64,000 nt of DNA from Thiothrix caldifontis (lineage in GTDB: Bacteria > Pseudomonadota > Gammaproteobacteria > Thiotrichales > Thiotrichaceae): assembly GCF_900107695.1 (NCBI RefSeq), contig NZ_FNQP01000013.1:26377-90376 (forward strand). The letters run 5' to 3'. Shown here in pieces: positions 10,134 to 20,182 of the stretch. The position numbers were made by a program, and so were the translations under genes. Position 1 is the stretch's first letter; each line of letters starts with the position of its first letter. The notes under the pieces are model-generated. The model searched no databases. It was not told the DNA's origin and worked only from the letters and a program-made list of their open reading frames with translations.

Positions 10134-11579
10134 ATGGCTCATAGTGCTGCACTCTCTTCAGAGCAATACAACTATGATATCGTGAAGAAATTCGCGATAG
10201 CTTCGATCATCTGGGGTATCCTCGGCATGACTGCCGGTGTGTATATCGCGTCAGAATTGGCTTGGCCTTTTCTGAACTTCGATATTGCCCAGATCACTTT
10301 CGGACGTTTACGTCCGTTACACACCAGTGGTGTTATCTTCGGTTTCGGTGGTAATGCGCTGTTTGCGACTTCTTACTATGTAGTACAACGTACTTGCCAA
10401 GCCCGTTTGGCGGGTGGCACATTCTGGCCGAACTTCACCTTCTGGGGTTGGAATCTGTCCGTGCTTATTGCTGGTTTGCTCTATCTGCAAGGTTTCACGC
10501 AAGGCCGTGAATACGCTGAACCAGTGTGGTTTGTTGACTTAGCTATCGCGGTGGTTTGGGTTACTTATTTCCTGATCTTCACTGTTACCCTGATGAAACG
10601 TAACCAACCACACATTTATGTGGCTAACTGGTTCTACATGTCATTCATTTTGGCGACAGCACTGTTGCACATCTTCAATAACTTGGCGATGCCGATCAGC
10701 TTGACATCGCCAGTGTCTTACAGCTTGTTTTCTGGTGCGCAAGATGCGATGACGCAGTGGTGGTACGGTCACAACGCGGTGGGTTTCTTCCTGACAGCGG
10801 CGTTCTTGGGGATGATGTACTACTTCGTGCCTAAGCAAGCAGGTCGTCCGGTTTACTCTTACCGTTTGTCCATCATCCACTTCTGGGCGTTGAGCTTCAT
10901 GTATATGTGGGTAGGTACTCACCACCTGCACTGGACGGCGATCCCTGACTGGACTTCCACATTGGCAGCAACCTTCTCCATCATGCTGTTGATGCCATCG
11001 TGGGGTGGTATGATCAACGGTATCATGACCCTTTCAGGTGCATGGGATAAACTGCGTACTGACCCTATCATGATGTTCATGATTACAGCGCTGTCTTTCT
11101 ATGGTATGTCTACCTTTGAAGGCCCGATGATGTCTTTGAAGAGTGTTAACGCGCTGTCACATTACACTGACTGGACGGTTGGTCACGTTCACTCCGGCGC
11201 TCTGGGCTGGGTTGCGATGATCTCGATTGCGTCGTTCTACCACATGATTCCGCGTCTGTGGAATACCACACTTTACAGTATGCAATTGGTTTATACGCAC
11301 TTCTTCTTAGCGACTATCGGTACTATCCTGTACATCACTGCATTGTGGGTATCCGGTATCGGTCAAGGTTTAATGTTGCGTGCGTTTGATGAATACGGCA
11401 ACTTGGCTTATACCTTCGTTGAAACGGTTGCGTTCATGCATGGCCCATTGGTAGCACGTGCGGTAGGCGGCTTGTTCTTCTTGTCTGGTATGTTGTTGAT
11501 GGCTTATAACATCTACATGACCATTTCGCGTGCAAAACAGGAAGAAGGTGTTCCTGCGACTGCTGCTGCTAAAGCGTAA
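10134..11579 (+). CDS. ccoN: cbb3-type cytochrome c oxidase subunit I
   Basis: This 481-residue heme-copper oxidase subunit reduces O2 with high affinity in the inner membrane. About 12 membrane segments are visible. Haem and copper ligand histidines lie in [14 protein letters not shown] near 61-74, [11 protein letters not shown] near 205-215, VGTHHLHW near 257-264 and [11 protein letters not shown] near 348-358, in the CcoN pattern. It is the first gene of ccoNOQP. It probably depends on the FNR-like box about 145 bp upstream. Confidence 0.97.
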   Translation: MAHSAALSSEQYNYDIVKKFAIASIIWGILGMTAGVYIASELAWPFLNFDIAQITFGRLRPLHTSGVIFGFGGNALFATSYYVVQRTCQARLAGGTFWPNFTFWGWNLSVLIAGLLYLQGFTQGREYAEPVWFVDLAIAVVWVTYFLIFTVTLMKRNQPHIYVANWFYMSFILATALLHIFNNLAMPISLTSPVSYSLFSGAQDAMTQWWYGHNAVGFFLTAAFLGMMYYFVPKQAGRPVYSYRLSIIHFWALSFMYMWVGTHHLHWTAIPDWTSTLAATFSIMLLMPSWGGMINGIMTLSGAWDKLRTDPIMMFMITALSFYGMSTFEGPMMSLKSVNALSHYTDWTVGHVHSGALGWVAMISIASFYHMIPRLWNTTLYSMQLVYTHFFLATIGTILYITALWVSGIGQGLMLRAFDEYGNLAYTFVETVAFMHGPLVARAVGGLFFLSGMLLMAYNIYMTISRAKQEEGVPATAAAKA

Positions 11580-11596
11580 TCAGGGAGAGTTGAGAT

Positions 11597-12355
11597 ATGT
11601 TTAAACACGAAAGTATCGAAACCAATTCGGGACTGTTGATTGTCCTGACCCTGGTTGCTATCAGTATTGGTGGTCTGGTGGAAATCGTTCCATTGCACTA
11701 CATCAATGAAACTGTGGAAGATGTGAAAGACCCCGCGACCGGTTTGGAAGTTGTGCGTCCTTACACACCGTTAGAGCAACGTGGGCGTGACATTTACATC
11801 CGTGAAGGTTGCTACACTTGCCACTCACAAATGATCCGTCCGTTCCGTGATGAAGACCTTCGCTATGGTCACTATTCACTGGCGGCTGAGTCCAAGTATG
11901 ACCACCCATTCCAATGGGGTTCTAAGCGTACTGGCCCGGATCTGGCGCGTGTGGGTGGGAAGTATTCCAACGAATGGCAAGTGCAGCATTTAAAAGCTCC
12001 GCGTTCAGTCGTACCTGAATCCATCATGCCTAACTATCCTTGGTTGACTGAAACGGATTTGGATTTGTCGGATCTTCAAGATCGTATGGTGGCGTTGAAA
12101 CGGGTAGGCGTGCCTTACTCGCAAACTACGGTTGAATACGAAGATAACGTGAAGAAATTTGGTGAAGAGGTTGCTAAGAAACTCGACATCAATCAAGCAG
12201 AGGCTAATCTGATTGCACAGGCTAAAGCAGGCAACTACGACGGTAATCCTAACAACATCAGTGAGATGGATGCCTTGGTTGCTTACCTGCAAGTGCTGGG
12301 TACGATGGTTGACTTTAAAAAGTTTGATGAAGACCACTTCATTCAATTCCGTTAA
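11597..12355 (+). CDS. ccoO: cbb3-type cytochrome c oxidase subunit II (mono-haem)
   Basis: This 252-residue membrane-anchored cytochrome c has one N-terminal membrane helix (about 12-35) and one c-type haem site, [12 protein letters not shown], near residue 72. These are the diagnostic CcoO features. It passes electrons from CcoP to CcoN. It lies 17 bp after ccoN with a GGGAGAG ribosome-binding site. Confidence 0.97.
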   Translation: MFKHESIETNSGLLIVLTLVAISIGGLVEIVPLHYINETVEDVKDPATGLEVVRPYTPLEQRGRDIYIREGCYTCHSQMIRPFRDEDLRYGHYSLAAESKYDHPFQWGSKRTGPDLARVGGKYSNEWQVQHLKAPRSVVPESIMPNYPWLTETDLDLSDLQDRMVALKRVGVPYSQTTVEYEDNVKKFGEEVAKKLDINQAEANLIAQAKAGNYDGNPNNISEMDALVAYLQVLGTMVDFKKFDEDHFIQFR

Positions 12356-12403
12356 TTTTCTGTGCTACTGGATAGTGGCCTCTGTTGACAAGGTGAGGAT
12401 CAA

Positions 12404-12631
12404 ATGCTGACAGACTTCTGGACATGGATCTTGGATCTAGGTAACAGCAAGACCGTTGCGTTGCTGATCTTTTTTACGACGTTTGTGGGTATCGTCATTT
12501 ACGTCTATTCTAGCCGCAAGCGTGGCGAAAGGCTTGAGTCTTATCGCTACATGCCGCTGATGGATGAGGATGAAGCAGACAAGCGTGTCAAAGCAGCAGA
12601 GGCGGCTTCCCAAGCAAAAGGTGAGAAATAG
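12404..12631 (+). CDS. ccoQ: cbb3 oxidase assembly/stability subunit CcoQ
   Basis: This short protein of 75 residues has one membrane segment near 18-35 and a charged cytoplasmic tail with the typical YRYMPL motif. CcoQ helps stabilise the cbb3 complex. It is preceded by AAGGTGAGG and followed by ccoP two bases after its stop. Confidence 0.9.
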   Translation: MLTDFWTWILDLGNSKTVALLIFFTTFVGIVIYVYSSRKRGERLESYRYMPLMDEDEADKRVKAAEAASQAKGEK

Positions 12632-12633
12632 TT

Positions 12634-13584
12634 ATGGCTACTCCTGTAAAAGACCCTTTGACCGGCGCAGAAACTACTGGTCACGTTTGGGATGATTCGT
12701 TACAAGAATTTAACAACCCCCTGCCACGCTGGTGGTTGTGGACATTCTACGGCACGATCATTTTTACTATTTTGTACTGGGTTATGTACCCTTCTTGGCC
12801 GATTGGTAATACCTATTTAAAAGGTATTGGTAACGATATTACCTATAAGACTGATGCTGGCGAAGAGAAAACCACCCACTGGAACATGCGTGCACTATTG
12901 GCGCATGACATGCAAAACGGTGCAGAAGCGATCAAGCAGCAAGAATACCTCGCTAAAGTTGGCGCGGCTTCTTATGAGCAAATTGCACAAGATCCTGATA
13001 TGTCTTCTTTCGTGCGTTCTTACGGCGTAGGGATGTTCGGTGATAACTGTGCCGCTTGCCACCAGTCTGGCGGTCAAGGTGTGGTCGGTCAATTCCCTAA
13101 CTTGGTGGATGATGATTGGTTGTGGGGTGGTGACACCACGGCGATTGAAAATACTATCCGTCATGGTCGTTTGGGTTACATGCCTGCTTACAGCAAAACC
13201 TTTGATGAAACGCAACTCAATCAAGTGGCTAACTACGTGTTAACACTGTCTGGGGAGCCAGCAGTAGATGCAGCCGCCGCCGCAGAAGGTCAAAAAATCT
13301 TCCAAGGCCAAGCAGGTGGTTGCTACATGTGCCATACAAAGGAAGGCACAGGTATGCACGCACAAGGTTCTGCTAACCTGACTGATAAAGTTTGGACAAT
13401 TGCTAACCTGCCAGCCGCAGAAACCCCTGAAGCTAAATTGGAAGCGGTGAAAGCCGTTATCCATAATGGTGTTAAGCGCCAAATGCCTGTGTTCGGTAAA
13501 GACGGTCGTAACCTGTCTGATACTGAAATCAAAGTATTGGTTGCTTACCTGCAACAAATGTCTGGCGGTGCTACGGCACAGTAA
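12634..13584 (+). CDS. ccoP: cbb3-type cytochrome c oxidase subunit III (di-haem)
   Basis: This 316-residue subunit has an N-terminal membrane helix (about 31-50; NPLPRWWLWTFYG is typical of CcoP). Two periplasmic cytochrome c domains follow, with CAACH near 140 and CYMCH near 230. It receives electrons from soluble cytochrome c. It is the last gene of the operon. The accessory ccoGHIS genes that often follow are not in this window. Confidence 0.97.
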   Translation: MATPVKDPLTGAETTGHVWDDSLQEFNNPLPRWWLWTFYGTIIFTILYWVMYPSWPIGNTYLKGIGNDITYKTDAGEEKTTHWNMRALLAHDMQNGAEAIKQQEYLAKVGAASYEQIAQDPDMSSFVRSYGVGMFGDNCAACHQSGGQGVVGQFPNLVDDDWLWGGDTTAIENTIRHGRLGYMPAYSKTFDETQLNQVANYVLTLSGEPAVDAAAAAEGQKIFQGQAGGCYMCHTKEGTGMHAQGSANLTDKVWTIANLPAAETPEAKLEAVKAVIHNGVKRQMPVFGKDGRNLSDTEIKVLVAYLQQMSGGATAQ

Positions 13585-13608
13585 GGTACGCTGTTTTCAG
13601 GTATGATA

Positions 13609-13634
13609 GAGGCCGGATTTGTTCCGGCCTTTTT
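13609..13634 (+). terminator. Terminator of ccoNOQP
   Basis: GGCCGGA at 13611-13617 pairs with TCCGGCC at 13623-13629 and is followed by TTTTT. It lies 25 bp after the ccoP stop. Confidence 0.9.
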
Positions 13635-13667
13635 GCGTTATGAACTTTTAATACAAACGATTTCCAC

Positions 13668-14678
13668 ATGAAGATTCGCGAAAATTATTCCCTGAAAGCA
13701 CTCAATACCTTTGGGTTAGCTGTTAAAGCCCGTTATTTCTGTAGCTTGCACAAGCTGAGTGGAGTACGCACCTTGATGGCCTGGCAGCAGGAACATCCTG
13801 ATTTACCGCTATTATTTCTGGGAGGCGGCAGTAATATATTGTTCGTCAATGATTATCCGGGCTTAGTCGTGCAAGTGCGCTTGGAAACCTTGGAAGTATT
13901 GGGACAGGATGAGAATTACCATTATGTACGTGCGGGAGCAGGCAATAACTGGCATGAATTTGTGCAATGGACTATCGCACAAGGCTTTGCAGGGCTTGAA
14001 AACTTATCGTTGATTCCAGGAACCGTCGGCGCAGCACCAATGCAGAATATTGGTGCGTATGGCGTAGAGCTAAAAGATCATGTGTATGAAGTACAAGCTT
14101 TAGACTGGCGCACCGCAGAAATCCGTGATTTTAATGTTGAAGAGTGCCGTTTTACTTACCGTGATAGCTATTTCAAATCGGTAGAACCGGATCGTTGGTT
14201 GATTGTGGCTGTAGTATTACGTTTGCCGCGTCAGCCACAGTGGAAAATCGACTATTCAGGGGTGAAAGAGCTGTTAGCAGGCAAAATGTTAAATGCGCGT
14301 TTGATCAGCGATGCCATTATCAGCATCCGCCAAAGCAAATTGCCAGATCCTGCTGAAATTGGTAACGCAGGCAGTTTTTTCAAAAACCCACTTATTACAC
14401 CAGCACAATGGGCGGCACTCAAAACGCAATTTCCTGATATACCGGGGTGGCCTCAACAGGGTCAAGTGAAAACCTCAGCGGGTTGGTTAATTGATCAATG
14501 TGGCTGGAAGGGTAAACGTGACGGTGATACAGGCACTTACGCCAAACATGCGTTGGTCTTGGTGAATCATGGCAATGCCACTGGTATAGAGGTGTGGAAT
14601 TTTGCCCAGACGATTATTGCTTCGGTACAGGATAGCTTTGGAATTACCTTAGAGCCAGAACCACGGGTGATTCGTTAG
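13668..14678 (+). CDS. murB: UDP-N-acetylenolpyruvoylglucosamine reductase
   Basis: MurB (336 residues, type I) reduces the enolpyruvyl group to give UDP-MurNAc in peptidoglycan synthesis. Visible features are NTFGLAVKA near 12-20, the FAD-binding GGGSNILF near 50-57, IPGTVGAAPMQNIGAYG near 116-132, YRDSYFK near 164-170 and NAGSFFKNP around catalytic Ser236. The gene is monocistronic: it follows the cco terminator and converges on the histidine-kinase gene with 20 bp between the stops. Confidence 0.96.
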   Translation: MKIRENYSLKALNTFGLAVKARYFCSLHKLSGVRTLMAWQQEHPDLPLLFLGGGSNILFVNDYPGLVVQVRLETLEVLGQDENYHYVRAGAGNNWHEFVQWTIAQGFAGLENLSLIPGTVGAAPMQNIGAYGVELKDHVYEVQALDWRTAEIRDFNVEECRFTYRDSYFKSVEPDRWLIVAVVLRLPRQPQWKIDYSGVKELLAGKMLNARLISDAIISIRQSKLPDPAEIGNAGSFFKNPLITPAQWAALKTQFPDIPGWPQQGQVKTSAGWLIDQCGWKGKRDGDTGTYAKHALVLVNHGNATGIEVWNFAQTIIASVQDSFGITLEPEPRVIR

Positions 14679-14698
14679 GGGCGGAAGCATGTTCGACC

Positions 14699-16516
14699 TT
14701 ACTGTAACCATTGCTCGACAACTTTGAGTAGCTCATCTTGTTTGACAGGTTTTGCCAGATAATCATCCATACCCATTTTTAGGCAGCGTTCACGGTCGCC
14801 TTTGAGCGCATTGGCGGTCATGGCAATCACCGGAATATGTTGCTTGAATATGCCCTCTTTTTCCCATTTGCGGATGTAACGGGTAGCCGTGTAACCATCC
14901 ATTTCTGGCATATTAATATCCATCAACACGAGTTTGTAAGGGCGAGTACGCATGGATTTGAGCGCTAACTTGCCAGTGGTGACGTGATTGACTTGTATAT
15001 TGAGTTTTTCCAACATGGTGATGGCAATCAGGGCATTGACGGGGTTGTCTTCGGCTAACAAAATCGCAGGTTCGATTGATGCGACAGATTTCAAGATGAT
15101 ATTGGGGAAGGGCAGAGTAGTCGCTGGCGTTGGTTTGGGCTGATTATGGATTGTGTGTCGCCGTAAAGTATCCAGCAATACATCCCGTAAAGTGATGGAG
15201 CGCACGGGTTTGGTAACGGCAGCTTGCACGCCTGCTTGCTGCTGCTTTTCGAGTGAAATACCGTAAGAGGTGAGCATTACAATCGGAGTTTGGTCATGGC
15301 GGTTGTCACTGCGGATAGTTTTGGCTAACGCGATACCATCCATTTGTGGCATAAACCAGTCCAACAGCATGAGGTCGATAGGTTTTTGCTGAGTGATGGA
15401 TTCTTCGAGTTTGTGCAATGCATCATGCCCGTTACTAACGATAATGGCTTCGGCTTTCCAAGCTTGCAGGTAGTTTTCCAGAATTCGCCGGTTGGTTTCA
15501 TTATCGTCCACCACCAGAATACGGCGACCTTCTAAATGGTGGCTAGTGTTGCTTAATGCATGATTTTCGGTGATTGGAAAGGTGATTTCAAACCAGAAAG
15601 TTGTTCCCTGACCGGGAACGCTGTCCAGTCCAAGGCGACCACCCATCATTTCAGTAAACTCGCGTACAATGGTTAACCCCAAGCCTGTACCGCCGTAACG
15701 CCGGTTGATGGAAGCATCGACTTGCACAAACGATTCAAATACACTTTTTTGCATGGCGAAGGGAATGCCGATGCCAGTATCACGGACTTCAAAACGTAAT
15801 ACGGCTTTGTCATCGCGGATTTCCAGCAATTCCAAGCCGGTATACACTTCGCCGCGTTCGGTAAATTTGACGGCATTGCCGACCAAGTTCATTAACATCT
15901 GCCGTAAGCGAGCTGGGTCGCCTTTAACGCGCTCAGGAATGTTTTCGGGGATGTAACATTGAACTTCGAGATTTTTCTCCTGTGCCATCGTCGACATAAT
16001 GCCGCTGATGTTTTCCACCAATTCACGCGGGGAAAACTCGATAATTTCCAGCTCAATACCTCCTGCTTTGAGTTTGGAAAAGTCTAGAATATTGTTAATG
16101 ACATCCAGCATGACTTCACAGGATGCATACGCAGTATCGACGAATAATTTCTGACGCGGATCCAGTGTCGTATCTTTCACGATTTCCAATGAACCCAAAA
16201 TGCCGTGTATTGGGGTACGTAGTTCGTGGCTCATATTGGCCATGAAGCGGGTTTTTTGTTCGGATTTGTGTAAGGCTTCGATACGTTGTTCGGTTTCGGC
16301 TTTGAGATCGTCATACAGTTTGCGCATTTCCTGCGACGATACTTCTAGGGAGCGTTCCAGCAAATATTGCGCGTCACTTGTGCCGGTGTACGAGAGGTCG
16401 ATTTGGTGCAGAAAATTCTGCCATTTATTTTGATCATCCGGTAAGCCATGTTGGAGCAGGCCACTGCGCTTTAATTGTTTTTGTAAGCGCTTATGGAGGG
16501 GTTTAACTTCCTTCAT
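14699..16516 (-). CDS. Hybrid sensor histidine kinase with two receiver domains
   Basis: This 605-residue cytosolic kinase has no membrane segment. An N-terminal helical region is followed by a HisKA domain with phospho-acceptor His97 (SHELRTP). The HATPase domain has N214, DTGIGIP near 246-252 and GGTGLGL near 275-281. Two receiver domains follow: one with phospho-acceptor Asp386 (LLLDWFMP), and a more canonical one with Asp533 (LMDINMPEMDG) and the conserved TAN and KPV motifs. No output or HPt domain is visible, so a separate HPt protein is probably needed. Its start overlaps the end of the FIST gene by 14 bp. FIST is the likely sensor. Confidence 0.9.
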   Translation of the reverse strand: MKEVKPLHKRLQKQLKRSGLLQHGLPDDQNKWQNFLHQIDLSYTGTSDAQYLLERSLEVSSQEMRKLYDDLKAETEQRIEALHKSEQKTRFMANMSHELRTPIHGILGSLEIVKDTTLDPRQKLFVDTAYASCEVMLDVINNILDFSKLKAGGIELEIIEFSPRELVENISGIMSTMAQEKNLEVQCYIPENIPERVKGDPARLRQMLMNLVGNAVKFTERGEVYTGLELLEIRDDKAVLRFEVRDTGIGIPFAMQKSVFESFVQVDASINRRYGGTGLGLTIVREFTEMMGGRLGLDSVPGQGTTFWFEITFPITENHALSNTSHHLEGRRILVVDDNETNRRILENYLQAWKAEAIIVSNGHDALHKLEESITQQKPIDLMLLDWFMPQMDGIALAKTIRSDNRHDQTPIVMLTSYGISLEKQQQAGVQAAVTKPVRSITLRDVLLDTLRRHTIHNQPKPTPATTLPFPNIILKSVASIEPAILLAEDNPVNALIAITMLEKLNIQVNHVTTGKLALKSMRTRPYKLVLMDINMPEMDGYTATRYIRKWEKEGIFKQHIPVIAMTANALKGDRERCLKMGMDDYLAKPVKQDELLKVVEQWLQ

Positions 16517-17645
16517 ACATCACCGTTAAGGTCATGGTTTCGTTGTGCAGGCAGCACTGCCCACCGAGTGCAGTGGGGGCTAATTCACCGTAGGAGTAAA
16601 ATCCAAGCTGTTGACTACCGCTAGGAAGGTTTTCAAGCGTGGCTTCTAATTCTTGATCAGCGTCATCGCCCATGACGAGCTTGCGTCCTGAGCAACTGAT
16701 GGTGAGTGCGAAGACGGGGGTTTGTGGCGGTAGGCGATTTGCTAAGCTGCGTGAGGCTATTTCTGCGCCTTCCAGCAAATTATCAAAACTGCCATACATC
16801 AATTGAGTCTGATAACCCTGTGGAATATCTGCCACAAACCCTAGGCTGTTATTCGCTTCATCGACTGAAATCACGGTGCGTACTACGTAGTGATCTTTGG
16901 TTTGGTTCCAGATAGCTAAGGGAAAGTGTAGGGCTGTTGCGGGTAAGTTATCAGCATGTTCCCCAAGGTATTCTTTATAGAGTTGTAGGGCAGGGCGACC
17001 ATCAATTTCATACAGAGTATTACCCGCTGAACGAGTAATCATACGTTCAGGGCCAAACGGCTTGAAGCCGTCACGAGCGTAGCTGGTAAAGACGAGATCT
17101 TTACCATAAAAACCAACGCCACAGGCTCGCTGTGAGACCGCTTGCCCTTGGTACAATATCCATGTGGATACAAACTGCATATTGTCACTGGCTAAGCCAC
17201 CGACTACGGTGACGTTGGTTTCATTAATAACCGATGCTATGCCACGAATTAATTCGTGGCCATTGGTGTTAAGACCATCGGTTAGAATAAAAATACCTTT
17301 AAGATCAGGTGCATTCAAGTCAGTGGCAATTTGCTTGCCTATTTTAAAAGAATCTTCTAGATGCGGTAATTCAGCACTGGAAAAGGCTAGACGGGTTGTC
17401 TTAAAGCAAATAATACCTACCACTAAGGCATTTTCCAGCAAATGCTCGTTGAAAATACCAGCAACAGTGGAACAACCCGCGATCACTGATTGCGGATAAA
17501 AGGCATGTAACTGTTCTATAGCAGTTTGGTGGTGTTTGCTATCGGGCGGGCTGAATATCAATACCAACGTCTGGGATGAGTCAACATCAGGTAAGGGTTT
17601 ATGCCAACCTGTTGCCTGCGTAAAAAAGCTTAGCGTCACTTGCAC
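16503..17645 (-). CDS. FIST-domain sensor protein (FIST_N plus FIST_C)
   Basis: This 380-residue protein has the FIST_N and FIST_C layout. Typical motifs are VIAGCSTVAGIF near 54-65, GIFILTDGLN near 117-126, VVGGLASDN near 146-154 and VLIFSPPDSK near the start. FIST domains are proposed to bind small ligands such as amino acids for signal transduction. The start is GTG at 17645 with GGGGGA upstream. It is the first gene of a two-gene unit with the hybrid kinase, whose start lies inside its 3' end. Confidence 0.85.
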   Translation of the reverse strand: MQVTLSFFTQATGWHKPLPDVDSSQTLVLIFSPPDSKHHQTAIEQLHAFYPQSVIAGCSTVAGIFNEHLLENALVVGIICFKTTRLAFSSAELPHLEDSFKIGKQIATDLNAPDLKGIFILTDGLNTNGHELIRGIASVINETNVTVVGGLASDNMQFVSTWILYQGQAVSQRACGVGFYGKDLVFTSYARDGFKPFGPERMITRSAGNTLYEIDGRPALQLYKEYLGEHADNLPATALHFPLAIWNQTKDHYVVRTVISVDEANNSLGFVADIPQGYQTQLMYGSFDNLLEGAEIASRSLANRLPPQTPVFALTISCSGRKLVMGDDADQELEATLENLPSGSQQLGFYSYGELAPTALGGQCCLHNETMTLTVMYEGS

Positions 17646-17794
17646 GGTTGTTTCCCCCGGATGTGCATCGTCATTATTTTGCTATATTGTACTTGGTCAA
17701 AATAATATCATAAGATTACGCGCGATTATCCTACCATTTATCGGAACGGTTGAACCTAGGTAGGGCTGTGGCTATACTTTAACTGTCTCCCTTT

Positions 17795-18805
17795 ATGGAA
17801 TTCTCAGTCTTCTTGACCACTACAACTACTGCTGCAACGGAAAGTGACAGGCACACCGTTCAGTTTGAGCTTGAACCTGCAAATACCGAGCGTTTAATGA
17901 ACTTGTGCGGTCAATTTGATCAGCACTTGCGTCAATTAGAGCATCGCCTCGGCGTTGAGCTGAGCAATCGCGGCAATTTGTTCCAGATTACCGGAACGCC
18001 GCTGACTACACAGTTAACCATCAATCTACTGCACGACCTTTATCGAGAAACGGCGGAAACTGTGCTCAGCCCAGAAAGTATCCATCTGTTTCTGCAAGAA
18101 GCCAATCTCGACAAGGTGCAAGCCAATACTGGCGACGATGTGCGCATTCGCACCAAGCGTGGTTACATCAAACCGAAAGGTTTAGCGCAAAGTCAGTACA
18201 TCCAAAATATCCGCACCCACGATGTTACCTTCGGCATTGGTCCTGCTGGTACAGGTAAGACTTGGCTGGCAGTGGCGTGCGCGGTCGAAGCCTTGGAGCG
18301 TGATGAAGTGCGCCGTTTGGTGCTGGTACGACCAGCGGTGGAAGCGGGGGAACGTCTGGGTTTCTTACCCGGGGACTTGTCGCAAAAAATCGACCCGTAT
18401 TTGCGTCCAATGTATGACGCATTATACGAAATGCTGGGTGTCGAAAAAGTCAACAAGCTGATTGAGCGCAATGTCATTGAAGTAGCGCCGTTGGCTTATA
18501 TGCGTGGGCGCACCTTGAATGATGCGTTTATTTTGCTGGATGAAGCGCAAAATACCACAACAGAACAAATGAAAATGTTCCTGACACGCTTAGGGTTCGG
18601 CTCTTCCGCCGTGATTACGGGTGACATTACCCAGATTGACTTGCCACGCCATCAAACTTCCGGCCTGCGTCAAGCGGCTGAAATTCTGGAAGGTGTTAAA
18701 GGTATTAGCTTTAACTGGTTCAGCGGGCGTGACGTGGTGCGGCACAAACTGGTACAAAAGATTGTGGCAGCGTATGAAGGCTTTGAGCGAGAGCGTGCAA
18801 CATGA
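17795..18805 (+). CDS. ybeZ: PhoH-family ATPase (YbeZ)
   Basis: This 336-residue cytosolic PhoH-like ATPase has a Walker A GPAGTGKT at 149-156 and a Walker [10 protein letters not shown] near 244-252. The N-terminal segment (about 22-110) holds the KH-like region normal for YbeZ. It works with YbeY in ribosome and RNA quality control. No Shine-Dalgarno sequence precedes the chosen ATG, but the conserved N-terminus supports it. It overlaps ybeY by 4 bp (ATGA), the first step of the ybeZ-ybeY-ybeX-lnt order known from gammaproteobacteria. Confidence 0.93.
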   Translation: MEFSVFLTTTTTAATESDRHTVQFELEPANTERLMNLCGQFDQHLRQLEHRLGVELSNRGNLFQITGTPLTTQLTINLLHDLYRETAETVLSPESIHLFLQEANLDKVQANTGDDVRIRTKRGYIKPKGLAQSQYIQNIRTHDVTFGIGPAGTGKTWLAVACAVEALERDEVRRLVLVRPAVEAGERLGFLPGDLSQKIDPYLRPMYDALYEMLGVEKVNKLIERNVIEVAPLAYMRGRTLNDAFILLDEAQNTTTEQMKMFLTRLGFGSSAVITGDITQIDLPRHQTSGLRQAAEILEGVKGISFNWFSGRDVVRHKLVQKIVAAYEGFERERAT

Positions 18806-19260
18806 GCCTGCAACTTGATATTCAAAACCCTGAAGCTTACCCGACGATTCCTGCTGAAGGCGATTTATTACACTGGGCGCAAGCCGTATGGTCGGAGGAT
18901 GCAGAAGCCGGTGTGGTGGTGCGCATCGTCAATGAAGCCGAAAGCCAGGCACTCAATCGCGCTTATCGGGACAAAGATTACCCGACAAACGTATTGTCGT
19001 TTCCTTACGATGCGCCACCGATTCCAGAAGATGACGATGACATCGAATACCTCGGTGATCTGGTTATTTGTTTGCCCGTGGTCGAGCGAGAAGCAGCCGA
19101 ACAGGGCAAAACTGCCACCCAACATTGGGCACATTTGCTGATACATGGTTTGTTGCATTTACAAGGTTATGACCATATAACGGACACCGAAGCAGAAGAG
19201 ATGGAAGGTTTAGAAACCACTTTGCTGCTTAAACTCGGCTTTCCCGACCCTTATCACTGA
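18802..19260 (+). CDS. ybeY: Endoribonuclease YbeY
   Basis: This 152-residue metalloendoribonuclease acts in 16S rRNA 3'-end maturation and ribosome quality control. The zinc motif [11 protein letters not shown] sits at 115-125 exactly as in the family. Upstream [14 protein letters not shown] near 52-65 is the other signature. The start is fixed by the 4-bp overlap with ybeZ. Confidence 0.96.
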   Translation: MSLQLDIQNPEAYPTIPAEGDLLHWAQAVWSEDAEAGVVVRIVNEAESQALNRAYRDKDYPTNVLSFPYDAPPIPEDDDDIEYLGDLVICLPVVEREAAEQGKTATQHWAHLLIHGLLHLQGYDHITDTEAEEMEGLETTLLLKLGFPDPYH

Positions 19261-19274
19261 CCTCCAGAGGAACA

Positions 19275-20147
19275 ATGAAAACTGACATAGGTGACTCGCG
19301 ACCTCGACCGCGATGGAAACAATGGTTAATCAATAAACTCGATCTTACTTCCCAAAGTCGGGAAGATTTAATAGACGATTTACAACGGGCTAATGAAAAA
19401 AACCTCCTTCCGGGTGAAACGGTGGGAATGTTGCAAGGGGTATTGGAATTTGGTGCGCTACAGGTACGTGACATCATGGTTCCGCGCTCGCAAATCAATT
19501 TCATCTACCATGAAGATGACTTCACCCAAATTCTCGCTCGTATTGCAGAAACTGAGCATTCGCGTTATCCCGTGGTAGATGAAGACCGCGATGATTTGGT
19601 TGGGGTATTGTTAGCAAAAGATTTGCTCAAATACAGCGGACGTGAACAAGAATTTGAAATTGATGACATTATTCGCCCTGCATTAATTGTCCCCGAAAGC
19701 CAGCGTTTGAATCGGCTACTGACTGAATTTCGTAAAACCCGTAACCACATGGCGGTCGTTATCGACGAATACGCGGGTATTTCTGGGCTAGTGACGTTTG
19801 AAGACGTGCTGGAACAGATTGTCGGCGATATTGACGATGAACACGACGATGAGGAAGATATTTCCACCAATATCCAGCCGCAAGGTGACGGGCGTTTCAT
19901 TGTTGAGGCCATGACCCCGATTGATGAGTTCAATGAGGCGGTGGGAACCGCATTTGATACCGAGGAATTCGATACCATTGCAGGGATTGTGATCCATGAA
20001 TTGGGCAAAATCCCGCGTCAGGGCGAGGAGGTGGTGTTAATGGGGTGGTTGTTTCGGGTATTGCGCAGCGATTCCCGGCGTATTTTGTTGCTGGAAGTGT
20101 TGCCCCACACGGAAAATTCATGTTCTGAGGAAGTGCCTGCGTTATAA
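19275..20147 (+). CDS. corC: CorC/YbeX family protein with CBS pair
   Basis: This 290-residue soluble protein contains a CBS pair (about 70-195, with DIMVPRSQINF and RNHMAVVIDEYAGISGLVT) and a C-terminal CorC_HlyC transporter-associated domain (about 210-285). YbeX/CorC is linked to magnesium/cobalt homeostasis and to ribosome biology. GAGGAACA precedes the ATG, 14 bp after ybeY. It is the third gene of the ybeZ-ybeY-corC-lnt unit. Confidence 0.92.
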   Translation: MKTDIGDSRPRPRWKQWLINKLDLTSQSREDLIDDLQRANEKNLLPGETVGMLQGVLEFGALQVRDIMVPRSQINFIYHEDDFTQILARIAETEHSRYPVVDEDRDDLVGVLLAKDLLKYSGREQEFEIDDIIRPALIVPESQRLNRLLTEFRKTRNHMAVVIDEYAGISGLVTFEDVLEQIVGDIDDEHDDEEDISTNIQPQGDGRFIVEAMTPIDEFNEAVGTAFDTEEFDTIAGIVIHELGKIPRQGEEVVLMGWLFRVLRSDSRRILLLEVLPHTENSCSEEVPAL

Positions 20148-20182
20148 TCCGCTCACATTTTGCTGCGCTGGATATTCCAATC

